Shown here piece by piece: positions 38,616 to 46,292 of a DNA stretch of 64,000 nucleotides (the first letter of the stretch is position 1; every line of letters starts with the position of its first letter). Origin of the DNA: Cellvibrionaceae bacterium (GTDB taxonomy: Bacteria; Pseudomonadota; Gammaproteobacteria; Pseudomonadales; Cellvibrionaceae); NCBI GenBank assembly GCA_024707385.1, contig JANPZW010000008.1:124001-188000 (forward strand), read 5' to 3'. Under the pieces are notes generated by a model. The model worked only from the letters and a program-made list of their open reading frames with translations. It searched no databases and had not been told where the DNA came from. A program made the position numbers and the translations under genes.

Positions 38616-39251
38616 ATGAAGCGAGTGTTGATGATATTTGGGATGACAATGCTGATGGGCTGTTCTTCGGCGTATTACAACACCATGGAGAAATTCGGCG
38701 TGCACAAGCGCGACATCATGGTGGATCGGGTGGAAGAGGCGCGCGATTCGCAAAAGGCGGCGGAGAAACAGTTCTCGTCGGCACTGGAACAGTTTAAATC
38801 GGTGGTTGCGGTGGACGGCGGCAATATTGAGCCGGTGTACAAAAAGCTCAATGGTGAATACGAAGACAGCAAGGCGGCAGCGCAGCAAATTCGCGACCGT
38901 ATTGGAAGCGTTGAAACTGTTTCAAAAGCGCTTTTCAAAGAGTGGGAAGCCGAACTCAAACAATATTCCAGCGGCGATCTGCGCCGGGAAAGTCAGCGCA
39001 AATTGAATACGACCAAAAGCCAGTACCAGCGCTTGATCGCAGCGATGAAAAAAACCGAGAGTCGACTCGATCCGGTGCTGACCGCGATGAACGATCAGGT
39101 TTTGTATTTAAAACATAATTTGAACGCGCGAGCGATTCAGTCCATGCGCCAAGAGGTTGTAAAAATTGACAAGGATGTGGATATATTGCTCGCCGCCATG
39201 CGCGCATCCATAGCGGAAGCAGACGCTTTTATTCGGGAAATAAAGGATTAG
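38616..39251 (+). CDS. DUF2959 family lipoprotein
   Basis: A 211-residue protein starting MKRVLMIFGMTMLMGCSSAYY, a lipoprotein signal with lipobox LMGC. The mature part is helical and coiled (KAAEKQFSSALEQFKSVV, RRESQRKLNTTKSQYQRLI, LDPVLTAMNDQVLYLKHNLNA), as in DUF2959 proteins of marine gammaproteobacteria. The sequence YYNTMEKFGVHKRDIMVDRVE is the family's conserved N-terminus. The function is unknown. It lies between two OmpA-like paralogues, so a shared envelope role is plausible. Confidence 0.85.
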   Translation: MKRVLMIFGMTMLMGCSSAYYNTMEKFGVHKRDIMVDRVEEARDSQKAAEKQFSSALEQFKSVVAVDGGNIEPVYKKLNGEYEDSKAAAQQIRDRIGSVETVSKALFKEWEAELKQYSSGDLRRESQRKLNTTKSQYQRLIAAMKKTESRLDPVLTAMNDQVLYLKHNLNARAIQSMRQEVVKIDKDVDILLAAMRASIAEADAFIREIKD

Positions 39252-39416
39252 CCGTTATTTTTTAGAGCGAATCCTGATCAAATAAACGCGTTTTCCGGTT
39301 TCATAAAAAACATGGCATGGATGTCGCAACTTCCAGGGCAGATCGATTGGTCGTCCGGATCGCAAATCCGAGCCATCTTTTAACGATCCTTAATTGGAAG
39401 AAAAAGGGGAAATTTT

Positions 39417-40151
39417 ATGAAAACCTTTCATGTAAAAACATTTCGTGTAAAGACATTGGTGGCAGCGCTGGCTATTGCCGGCTTCGCCACCGCTTGTGAT
39501 CGTGACACCGCGCGGAGCGATGCGTATGTTGTGCCTGAATCAAGCACCATTGATCGCGCCACCACCGCCGAAGGCACTACTATACGAAACGAAGGCACGA
39601 CACAACCTGATGCTCTGAGTTCAGTTCGGGACGGTGCCAATCAACGCAGCACAACTCAAAGCGGTTTAATTAATGACGGCTATTCACATGACGCCGATCT
39701 GAATCGCAGCAGCGATCTTGCCAAAGCGGATCACGAAGAAACGATTCAATTCAGCGGTACCGAATTAAGCCCGGATTCGGAAAGCAAACTGGAAGATCTG
39801 GTGAAATCCCTGGATAAAGACAAACCGGTCAAAATCATCGTCGCCATGGATCAAAGCATGTATCAGGATGAAACTGGCCGTCAGACCGCTACAAGTAGCG
39901 AACAGCCCAGCGTCAACCGCGATAGCCGCGAAGACTACACCGCTGCTCTCGGCCAACGGGTGGAAAGCGTCAAGGAATTCATGCAAGAACAGGGCGTAGA
40001 AGTAACCCAATGGCAATTTGAACGCATGGAAGAACAGGACCTCGCCCAGCAGCGCAATGCCCAGGAGCAGGCAGAAGATGTACAGAGCGTGCGTTTAGTG
40101 ATTGCAGCTAACCCGCAGAGCGGTAGAGTGAGTACGGTGTTGGATGAGTAA
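39417..40151 (+). CDS. OmpA-like lipoprotein, paralogue 2
   Basis: Starts MKTFHVKTFRVKTLVAALAIAG with a lipobox-like FATAC, so probably lipid-anchored, unlike paralogue 1. After a Thr/Ser-rich linker the OmpA-like domain reads IQFSGTELSPDSESKLEDLVKSL, PVKIIVAMDQS, then QRVESVKEFMQEQGVEVTQWQFE and VQSVRLVIA. AGGGGA precedes the ATG. It is about 244 residues long. Similar order, a similar insert and a similar end to 37715-38515 indicate a local duplication with divergence. Confidence 0.72.
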   Translation: MKTFHVKTFRVKTLVAALAIAGFATACDRDTARSDAYVVPESSTIDRATTAEGTTIRNEGTTQPDALSSVRDGANQRSTTQSGLINDGYSHDADLNRSSDLAKADHEETIQFSGTELSPDSESKLEDLVKSLDKDKPVKIIVAMDQSMYQDETGRQTATSSEQPSVNRDSREDYTAALGQRVESVKEFMQEQGVEVTQWQFERMEEQDLAQQRNAQEQAEDVQSVRLVIAANPQSGRVSTVLDE

Positions 40152-40193
40152 TTGATCCATCACTCGGAAAAGCACACCACCCTAAACAGGCGC

Positions 40194-40236
40194 CCTCGAA
40201 AAGGGGAGCGCGCAAATGCTCCTCCCCTTTTCGAGG
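40194..40236. terminator. Strong hairpin between the OmpA-like and cytochrome oxidase genes
   Basis: A perfect 15-bp stem CCTCGAAAAGGGGAG / CTCCCCTTTTCGAGG with a 13-base loop, between convergent genes. T-rich sequence follows on the plus side (TATTTTATTT), so it can serve the plus-strand gene and perhaps both. It resembles half of the 148-bp palindromic element. Confidence 0.7.
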
Positions 40237-40277
40237 GGAGGTATTTTATTTCCTAGCTTGTATTCCCAAAAAAATTT

Positions 40278-40595
40278 TTAAATACACGGCGGCAAATAAA
40301 TAATTGGCGCACCCACACCGGCTGTCGCAATCACGGCGGCGATATAAATCCCAGCCGATACTCTTCCTGGAAAACCTCTACCGCGACGCCAACACCAAAC
40401 GGCAAGCGCGCCAAGCAATACGCAAGTTAATGCGGTAAACACCAGCAGGCCGATATTGATGGTTGTAAATTCATTTCCACCCACTGCATTTGCGGAACAA
40501 AATACCGAAAGCCCGCCGTAAGCCGCGATAAACCAAACGCTCCAGATGGTAAGTCCAATCACCAGGTGCAAGGGATGATCCGCCGGCAATTTCAC
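40278..40595 (-). CDS. Small membrane protein at the end of the cytochrome oxidase operon
   Basis: A 105-residue protein with three hydrophobic segments (LVIGLTIWSVWFIAAYGGLSVF, INIGLLVFTALTCVLLGALAVWCW, AGIYIAAVIATAGVGAPIIYL). It overlaps the subunit I/III gene by four bases and so is translationally coupled. Position and size suggest an accessory or small oxidase subunit (CoxF-like in related clusters). The identification is by context only. Confidence 0.65.
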   Translation of the reverse strand: MKLPADHPLHLVIGLTIWSVWFIAAYGGLSVFCSANAVGGNEFTTINIGLLVFTALTCVLLGALAVWCWRRGRGFPGRVSAGIYIAAVIATAGVGAPIIYLPPCI

Positions 40596-43083
40596 GCCGC
40601 ACCTCCCAGCTGCGGCGCCAGTGTCAGGCAGGCGTAGGCGAGCCAGTAGGTTAACGCGCTATAGATCCAGAAAATCCGCAGTACCGGCATTTCATAAGGC
40701 TGCGCGGCGGACACATAACCGCGTTTTGCGCGCAGGGCCTGAAATCCTGTGGCGATGGTGGCGAGGCCGCTGTGGAGAACAAGATAAGCAATGGCGACCA
40801 CGAGCACCGAGTGATGCGGATGAGTGCGCGGTGCGAGATCGCCGCTAAAAAACGTCCAGCCGAGTGCAAGCAGATGCAAAATGCCGCAGCCGCAGGCGAT
40901 GACGAGTCCGGCGTATAACTGCTGGCTTTTGTTATGGCGCAGCCGTCGCGTGAGCAGCCAGTGACAGGCCGCCGCCAAAGTCAGGGGCACACCGCTCCAA
41001 AACATGGTTTGGGTGGTGAGCGACGAGGTGGGCGCAAACTGCCACTCGGGGGCGACCGTCCATAAATAACACCAGCCGAATAGCAGTGACAGGTAAAGCG
41101 CCGCATCCGCCAGCAAGGTTACGCCCATGCCCCATAGCCCTAGGCCGCTCCAGGTATGGGTGGAAATAGGGGCCGCGGATGCGGGTTGCAGCGCGTTGCT
41201 CGGGTGCGCGCCACTTATCCAGGTCCAACGGAATATCCAGATAAAACTCGCTGCCGCCGCGGCCAGCGCAACTGGATAAGCGCGCAGCAGCAGGCAGATA
41301 CAAACCACCGCCAGCACTGCCGCGAGTTGCAGCGGCAACCAGGAATTGCCGGGCACGCGAATGAGTTCCCGCAAGTCCGCCTCGGTGGCCGAGGTGCCGA
41401 GAACCTCCCGGTGGTCGCCGGAGTTGCGCGCCAACAGCCCTTCACCCGCAGCAATCGCCCGCTCAAGGTCGGGCTGATCCCACAGGGGATGACGGCTGGA
41501 AATCCGTGGAATGCTGGCGAAGTTGTAGGGTGGTGGTGGAGTGGTGGTGGCCCATTCCAGCGTGTCGGCCTTCCAGGGATTGGCGCCGGCGGAAGTGCCG
41601 AAGCGGAAGTGGAGCAGAAAATCGAGAATGATCACGGCAATACCCACCGCCATCACGAATCCGCCGACGGAAGAGAGCAGATTCAGCCAGTCCCAGCCGA
41701 GACCCGCTTCATAGGTGTAAACGCGCCGGGGCATGCCGAGCAAACCCGTCAGGTGCATTAGAAAAAAAGTCGCGTTGAAGCCGATAAACGTCAGCCAGAA
41801 ACCCCATTTACCCAAAGTGCGCGACGGCATACGGCCGGAGAAATGCGGCAGCCAGTAATAAAGTGCGGCGATCAACGGGAACAGCATTCCGCCCACCAAC
41901 ACATAGTGCATATGGGCGACAACAAAATAGCTGTCGTGCACCTGCCAGTCGAAGGGCACCAGCGCCAGCATCACACCGGTCAGGCCGCCGCAAACGAAGA
42001 TCACCAGAAAACCAAAAATCCACAACATCGGCAGACTGAAAATAACCTTGCCGCTCCACAGGGTCGCAAGCCAAGCAAAAATCTGAATACCGGTGGGCAC
42101 CGCCACCAACATGCTCGCCACGGAAAAAAACGCCTGCGCTAAATGGGGAATGCCCACGGTGAACATGTGATGTACCCACAGCCCGAAGCTGATAAATCCC
42201 ATGGTCACTATGGCGAGCACAATCCAGCCGTAACCCACCAGCGGGCGCTGGGCAAATACCGGAATGATGGTGGAGACAAAACCCGCCGCCGGCAGAAACA
42301 GGATGTACACCTCCGGGTGGCCGAACAGCCAGAACAGGTGCTGCCAGAGCAGCGGATCACCGCCGCGCAAACCGTCAAAAAAGATAAAACCCGCAGCGCG
42401 CTCCAGCTCCAGCATGATGCTGGCGAGAATCAGGGGCGGAAATCCAAACAAAATCATCAACGCCATGGCGAGGATATACCAGCAGAAAATGGGCATTTTC
42501 TGCAGGCTCATGCCGGGAGCACGCATGCGCAGAATCGTCACCACCAGTTCCACCCCGGCGGACACCGCCGAGATTTCCACAAAGGTGATGCCCAGCAGCC
42601 AGAAATCCGGTCCGCGCCCGGGGCTGAAGGTAGCGTCGCTCAGGGGGTGTACATAAACCAGCCGGAACTGGGCGCCATGCTCAGCAGCAGGCTCGAGCAG
42701 AGGATGATGCCGCCGAATAAATAGCAGTAGTAACCGAGGGCGCCTATGCGGGGAAACGCAAGATCGCGCGCGCCGATCATCTTGGGAATCAGGTACATCG
42801 CCAGTCCTTCCAACACCGGAATGGCGAACAGAAACATCATCACCGTGCCGTGCATGGTGAAAATCTGGTTGTAGGCGTCGGGGCTGATCAGGTCCTGCTC
42901 TGGCAGCGCCAGCTGCGTGCGCAGCAGCATCGCCAGCACGCCGCCGATGAGAAAGAAAATCACCCCCGTGACCATAAAGCGCAAACCCACCGAGGTGTGG
43001 TTCACCGCCGCGAGGGCTCCCCAGCCGGGTAGATTGCCCCAGGTGCGGCTCAGATCTCGGTGCAGTTGCTCGGCATCAATCAT
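40592..43083 (-). CDS. Cytochrome c oxidase subunit I fused to subunit III (one frameshift)
   Basis: The N-terminal frame (from MIDAEQLHRDLSRTWG) carries helix II with the haem ligand in FTMHGTVMMFLF. After SSGWFMYTP one C is missing from the run at 42643-42647, and the second frame continues LSDATFSPGRGPDFW. It contains GHPEVYILFLP (CuB His and cross-linked Tyr), HHMF and HDSYFVVAHMHYVL (haem and CuB ligands). After ~residue 520 a long linker (TTTPPPPYNFASIP) leads to a C-terminal region of about seven helices resembling subunit III (HHSVLVVAIAYLVLHSG). This is a haem-copper oxygen reductase of about 830 residues with the two subunits fused. Confidence 0.88.
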
Positions 43084-43765
43084 TGCCCGCCGTCTCCTCT
43101 AACCAGCGTTGAAAAGCGGCCGGCTCGTGGGCCGTTACGGTGAACTGCATACGCGCGTGCTGCAGCCCACAGAACTCGGCGCACTGGCCGCGATAGATTC
43201 CGGGCTCATCGGCCTGCAGGCGCAAAATGGTGGTGCGGCCCGGAATGGTGTCGAGCTTGCCGCCCAGGCGCGGCACCCAGAAGGCGTGAATCACATCGGC
43301 GGTGGTGAGATGGATATCCACCGGCACGCCAACGGGAATATGCAGCTCGTTGCGCAGACGGATGTTGTGCTCGGGATAGCGGATCTCCCACCACCACTGG
43401 TGGCCGGTGACGTGGATGCTCAGCACGTCCTGTTGCGTCGGCAGGGGTAGCATGCGATGGCCGGCGGGAATGCCGAGGCTGAGTAAAAGAATAATGGCGG
43501 CGAAAGGCAGCAATATGCCGCCGCCGATGATCCAGGCGTTGTTGCGCCGCGGGTCATTAGGTTCGGCGGGGCGCCGCAAGGCAAAACACCAAAGCGCGAC
43601 CACGGCGATAAATACCATGCCGAAGGCGCTGAACATCAACCACCAAAGCCCCGCGGCGGACTGCGCTGCCGGGCCGGCGGGATCGAGGATGGAGTAGGGC
43701 CCGCTGCAACCGGCCAGCAGCGGCGCCGGCAGCAAAAACCGCAACCAGGAGTATTTATGGAACAC
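43076..43765 (-). CDS. Cytochrome c oxidase subunit II (CuA)
   Basis: A lipoprotein-type N-terminus (RFLLPAPLLAGCSG) followed by two membrane segments (GLWWLMFSAFGMVFIAVVALW, GGGILLPFAAIILLLSLGI) and a cupredoxin domain. CuA ligands are visible: the His in DVIHAFWVP and GQCAEFCGLQHARM. There is no fused cytochrome c. The frame stays open far upstream, across the divergent gene, so the start is uncertain. I choose GTG 43765 (MFHKYSWLRF); TTG 43744 is an alternative. The end overlaps the subunit I start by eight bases. It receives electrons from cytochrome c. Confidence 0.88.
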   Translation of the reverse strand: MFHKYSWLRFLLPAPLLAGCSGPYSILDPAGPAAQSAAGLWWLMFSAFGMVFIAVVALWCFALRRPAEPNDPRRNNAWIIGGGILLPFAAIILLLSLGIPAGHRMLPLPTQQDVLSIHVTGHQWWWEIRYPEHNIRLRNELHIPVGVPVDIHLTTADVIHAFWVPRLGGKLDTIPGRTTILRLQADEPGIYRGQCAEFCGLQHARMQFTVTAHEPAAFQRWLEETAGND

Positions 43766-44236
43766 GAAGCCATCATCAGCAGGATGTCCCTCGGCCGGCA
43801 TCCCATCCACCCGATGCTGATTCATTTCCCCGTCGCCGCGCTGATTGCCCTGATCGGCGCGGATATGGCCTACCTCGCCACCGACGATTTTTTCTGGGCG
43901 CGGGCGGGTTTGTGGTTGAGCGGCGTCGGCGCCTTTGGCGGCTGGTTGTCCGGTTTTGTCGGCATGATCGATCTGGTCACGGTGGCGCGCATCCGCCGTT
44001 TGATCACCGCCTGGTGTCACGCGACCCTGGCGGTGATGCTGCTGTCCCTGGCGTCGCTCAACTGGCTGCTGCGCTGGGGCGAGCCGGATGCGCTCATCTG
44101 GCCGTGGGGTTTGTACGTCTCCGGCCTGACGGGATTGCTGATCGGCGTCACCAGCTATCTCGGTGGCCAGCTTGTCTACGAGCGCGCCGTGGGCGTGGAT
44201 ATCGAAATTGCCGTGGAGCATTCCCATAAGAATTGA
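43757..44236 (+). CDS. DUF2231 family membrane protein
   Basis: A 159-residue protein preceded by AGGAG, divergent from the oxidase operon and overlapping the chosen subunit II start by nine bases. RHPIHPMLIHFPVAALIALIG is the DUF2231 signature (a His-rich first helix that may bind haem or metal). Four hydrophobic segments follow. The function is unknown. The setting beside an oxidase and a CopD-like protein suggests a respiratory or metal-related role. Confidence 0.82.
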   Translation: MEHEAIISRMSLGRHPIHPMLIHFPVAALIALIGADMAYLATDDFFWARAGLWLSGVGAFGGWLSGFVGMIDLVTVARIRRLITAWCHATLAVMLLSLASLNWLLRWGEPDALIWPWGLYVSGLTGLLIGVTSYLGGQLVYERAVGVDIEIAVEHSHKN

Positions 44237-44262
44237 TGGATTCTTAATAACCTCGCGCCGGC

Positions 44263-44700
44263 TCACGGCAACATCTCCGCCGCCGGTTTGGCCAGCACCG
44301 TCCAGATAATTCCCCCCATCAAACACCAGAGCACCACACTCAGCAGCCGGCACCAGCCGGCGATGGGTTTTTGGCTGCGATCCTGGGTGTGCATCAACAG
44401 CAGGCCGGCCAGGGTGTGCGACACCACCAGCAGCGTCACTAAGGTGAGTTTGCCGATCAGCCATACCTCCACCGTGCGATTGAGTAAAAAAACCACCGTG
44501 CCCGACATGATGGCGAGCAAGGCCGCAGGTGTGGCTATGGCGGTAAAAACAAAACGCGCGACCGAGCCGTATTTATTTTTCGGTTCGTGGAGGGCGATGC
44601 TGCGTGAATGAATTCCGGCGATCAGCGCCGGCAGGTACAGCAGAGACGCGCACCAGAAAATCAGCGTGATGATGTGCAGGGTGAGAAACCAGATCAACAA
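44263..44700 (-). CDS. CopD/HemJ-like four-helix membrane protein
   Basis: A 145-residue protein with helices LIWFLTLHIITLIFWCASLLYLPAL, ARFVFTAIATPAALLAIMSGTVVFLL, LIGKLTLVTLLVVSHTLAGLLL and LLSVVLWCLMGGIIWTVL. His residues in helices I and III (LHIIT, VSHTL) and the W-x-GK pattern fit the CopD/HemJ superfamily. It could be a copper-handling or protoporphyrinogen-oxidase-like protein supporting the nearby haem-copper oxidase. I cannot separate the two from sequence alone. Confidence 0.72.
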   Translation of the reverse strand: MLIWFLTLHIITLIFWCASLLYLPALIAGIHSRSIALHEPKNKYGSVARFVFTAIATPAALLAIMSGTVVFLLNRTVEVWLIGKLTLVTLLVVSHTLAGLLLMHTQDRSQKPIAGWCRLLSVVLWCLMGGIIWTVLAKPAAEMLP

Positions 44701-44814
44701 ACGACTCCTGTGAGTGCATCGCGCATCTGCTGCGGCATGCGAGCACCTTAGAAGTCTGACGTTAATGTGTTCCGTTCGTTAGCCCACAGGGCGGGGAGGG
44801 TGGAAAAGTCCAAA

Positions 44815-44845
44815 ATAAAAAAGGCGGCAACCGCCGCCTTAAAAA
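44815..44845 (-). terminator. Rho-independent terminator after the ExoD-like gene
   Basis: On the minus strand AAGGCGGC-GGTT-GCCGCCTT followed by TTTTATTTT, 20 bp past the stop. Confidence 0.9.
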
Positions 44846-44864
44846 GAGATTTAGCGAATGCCGC

Positions 44865-45494
44865 TTACGACAGAAGATTTTTAAGGGCCAGTCCGCCGCC
44901 GCCGATCAAGATCGAAAAATAAAGAATCGTCGCGATATTCATAAGGTGGCCCAACAAAATGGCGACGCCATCGCGTTGCGCAAGGCCGATTGCGTAAAAA
45001 AGCAGGGCGATGCCGGGGAATGTATTGCTGAACGGCACAAATCCGAATGGCGCCATCAGCAGCAGGGCGGCCAAAATAAACGCGAGATTATTCAGCATAT
45101 TTAAGCCAGCTCCATCCGCCAGCGCGGAGAGGCGATTGGATTTGCTGACCTTTTCCAGCCGGTGCACCCATTTGAGACCTTGCTGCAAGGCGGGGCGCAA
45201 TTTTTCCACTGTTACCGGTTTTTGTTTGAATTTCTCTGGCAACCACAAGGCACCGCGGCGCAGACGGCTGATGCCCACCAGCAAAATAATTGCACCAAAC
45301 AAAGTACTTACACCGGGAAGCGAGACCGGAATCAGAAATACCAGCGTGAGCAACGCCGCCAACAGCAACAAACCACCTTCGCCGCAGCGATCAATCAGTT
45401 CACTGACCGTCATGCTGTCTTCCGGCAATTCTTCAATGAGTTTTTCCAATTGCTGACTCAGGGCGGAAGCGGCCTGCGTTGATTGTTCAGTCAT
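44865..45494 (-). CDS. ExoD family exopolysaccharide-synthesis-like membrane protein
   Basis: A 209-residue protein. A soluble N-terminus (LEKLIEELPEDSMTVSELID) precedes the ExoD-type GEGGLLLLAALLTLVFLIPVSLPG, SRLRRGALWLPEKF and a second membrane region (FILAALLLMAPFGFVPFSNTFPGIALLFYAIGLAQRDG). ExoD was named in rhizobia for an effect on exopolysaccharide, but its biochemical role is unknown. It is a single gene with its own terminator. Confidence 0.85.
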   Translation of the reverse strand: MTEQSTQAASALSQQLEKLIEELPEDSMTVSELIDRCGEGGLLLLAALLTLVFLIPVSLPGVSTLFGAIILLVGISRLRRGALWLPEKFKQKPVTVEKLRPALQQGLKWVHRLEKVSKSNRLSALADGAGLNMLNNLAFILAALLLMAPFGFVPFSNTFPGIALLFYAIGLAQRDGVAILLGHLMNIATILYFSILIGGGGLALKNLLS

Positions 45495-45565
45495 TCTTTT
45501 CTCCGATTAGCTTAAAACTGAGGGGGATTATGGAATTTTCCTGTGTAAATAATTTTCTGGCCGGA

Positions 45566-46126
45566 TCACCGTCTAGGCTCATAACGCAAAACCATCGCTC
45601 CCGAGGACAGTTCCGCGCGGTGCACCAGCTTCAGGTCGATTGGCTGCGGCAACCCCGCAAGCAGTGCGGGTCCATGTCCCGCCACGTGGGGATGCACCAC
45701 GAATTCGTACTCGTCGATCAAACCCATTGCCGCGAGCGCGAGCGGGAGTTTAACCCCTCCGGTAAGCAGACCCTTACCCGGTTGTTGTTTGAGTTGCGCA
45801 ACCGCGTCGGCGAGATCCCCGTGCAAAAGTTCTGCGTTCCAATCGACCTGGGTCAGAGTGCTGGAGACGACATACTTCTTCGCCGCGTCTATGGTCTGGG
45901 CAAAGGGTTCCATCCACGGCTCCATCCAGTCCGACAGTTTTCCGGTTTGCGCCGGCGAACGAAACGCGTCTTCCATCATTTCGTAAGTCACGCGGCCAAA
46001 CAGGAGCGCATCGGCCCATTGAATATTCTCGGCTGCGTAGCGATGCAATTCTGCATCTGCGGAAATTGCGGTGTGATCACAGCATCCGTCCAAGGTGACG
46101 TTGATGGAATATCTGAGAGGGCGCAT
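45566..46126 (-). CDS. RibD C-terminal/dihydrofolate-reductase-like protein
   Basis: A 186-residue protein of the stand-alone RibD_C family: MRPLRYSINVTLDGCCDH, ADALLFGRVTYEMMEDAF, AAKKYVVSSTLTQVDW, GLLTGGVKLPLALAAMGLIDEYEFVVHPHVAGHG and ELSSGAMVLRYEPRR. It is an NADPH-dependent reductase fold; the substrate is unknown. No riboflavin gene is nearby. Confidence 0.87.
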   Translation of the reverse strand: MRPLRYSINVTLDGCCDHTAISADAELHRYAAENIQWADALLFGRVTYEMMEDAFRSPAQTGKLSDWMEPWMEPFAQTIDAAKKYVVSSTLTQVDWNAELLHGDLADAVAQLKQQPGKGLLTGGVKLPLALAAMGLIDEYEFVVHPHVAGHGPALLAGLPQPIDLKLVHRAELSSGAMVLRYEPRR

Positions 46127-46256
46127 ATGGTTCTCACTCCGAGAAAGTGGTGCGGAGTGTATAACGTGTGCGGCGCCAGAGGTAAACGAATTCCGCGCAA
46201 AATGACGCGCAGGACAAATGAGGATGTGGAGCGGAAAACGAAAGAGAGGGGAAATG

Positions 46257-46282
46257 CGGGGGGACGGAGAGCCGTCACCCCG
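46257..46282 (-). terminator. Likely terminator hairpin after the GH43 gene
   Basis: CGGGGGGACGG and CCGTCACCCCG form an 11-bp stem with one mismatch around a four-base loop, 11 bp past the GH43 stop. The T-tract is weak. Confidence 0.5.
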
Positions 46283-46292
46283 CGGGGGAAAA

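Noticed and set aside
43766..44464. Long upstream extension of the subunit II frame (open to 44464)
   Set aside because: It overlaps the divergent DUF2231 gene, has a His/Gln/Asp-rich shadow composition and no signal before the lipobox; it is the antisense of the DUF2231 gene.
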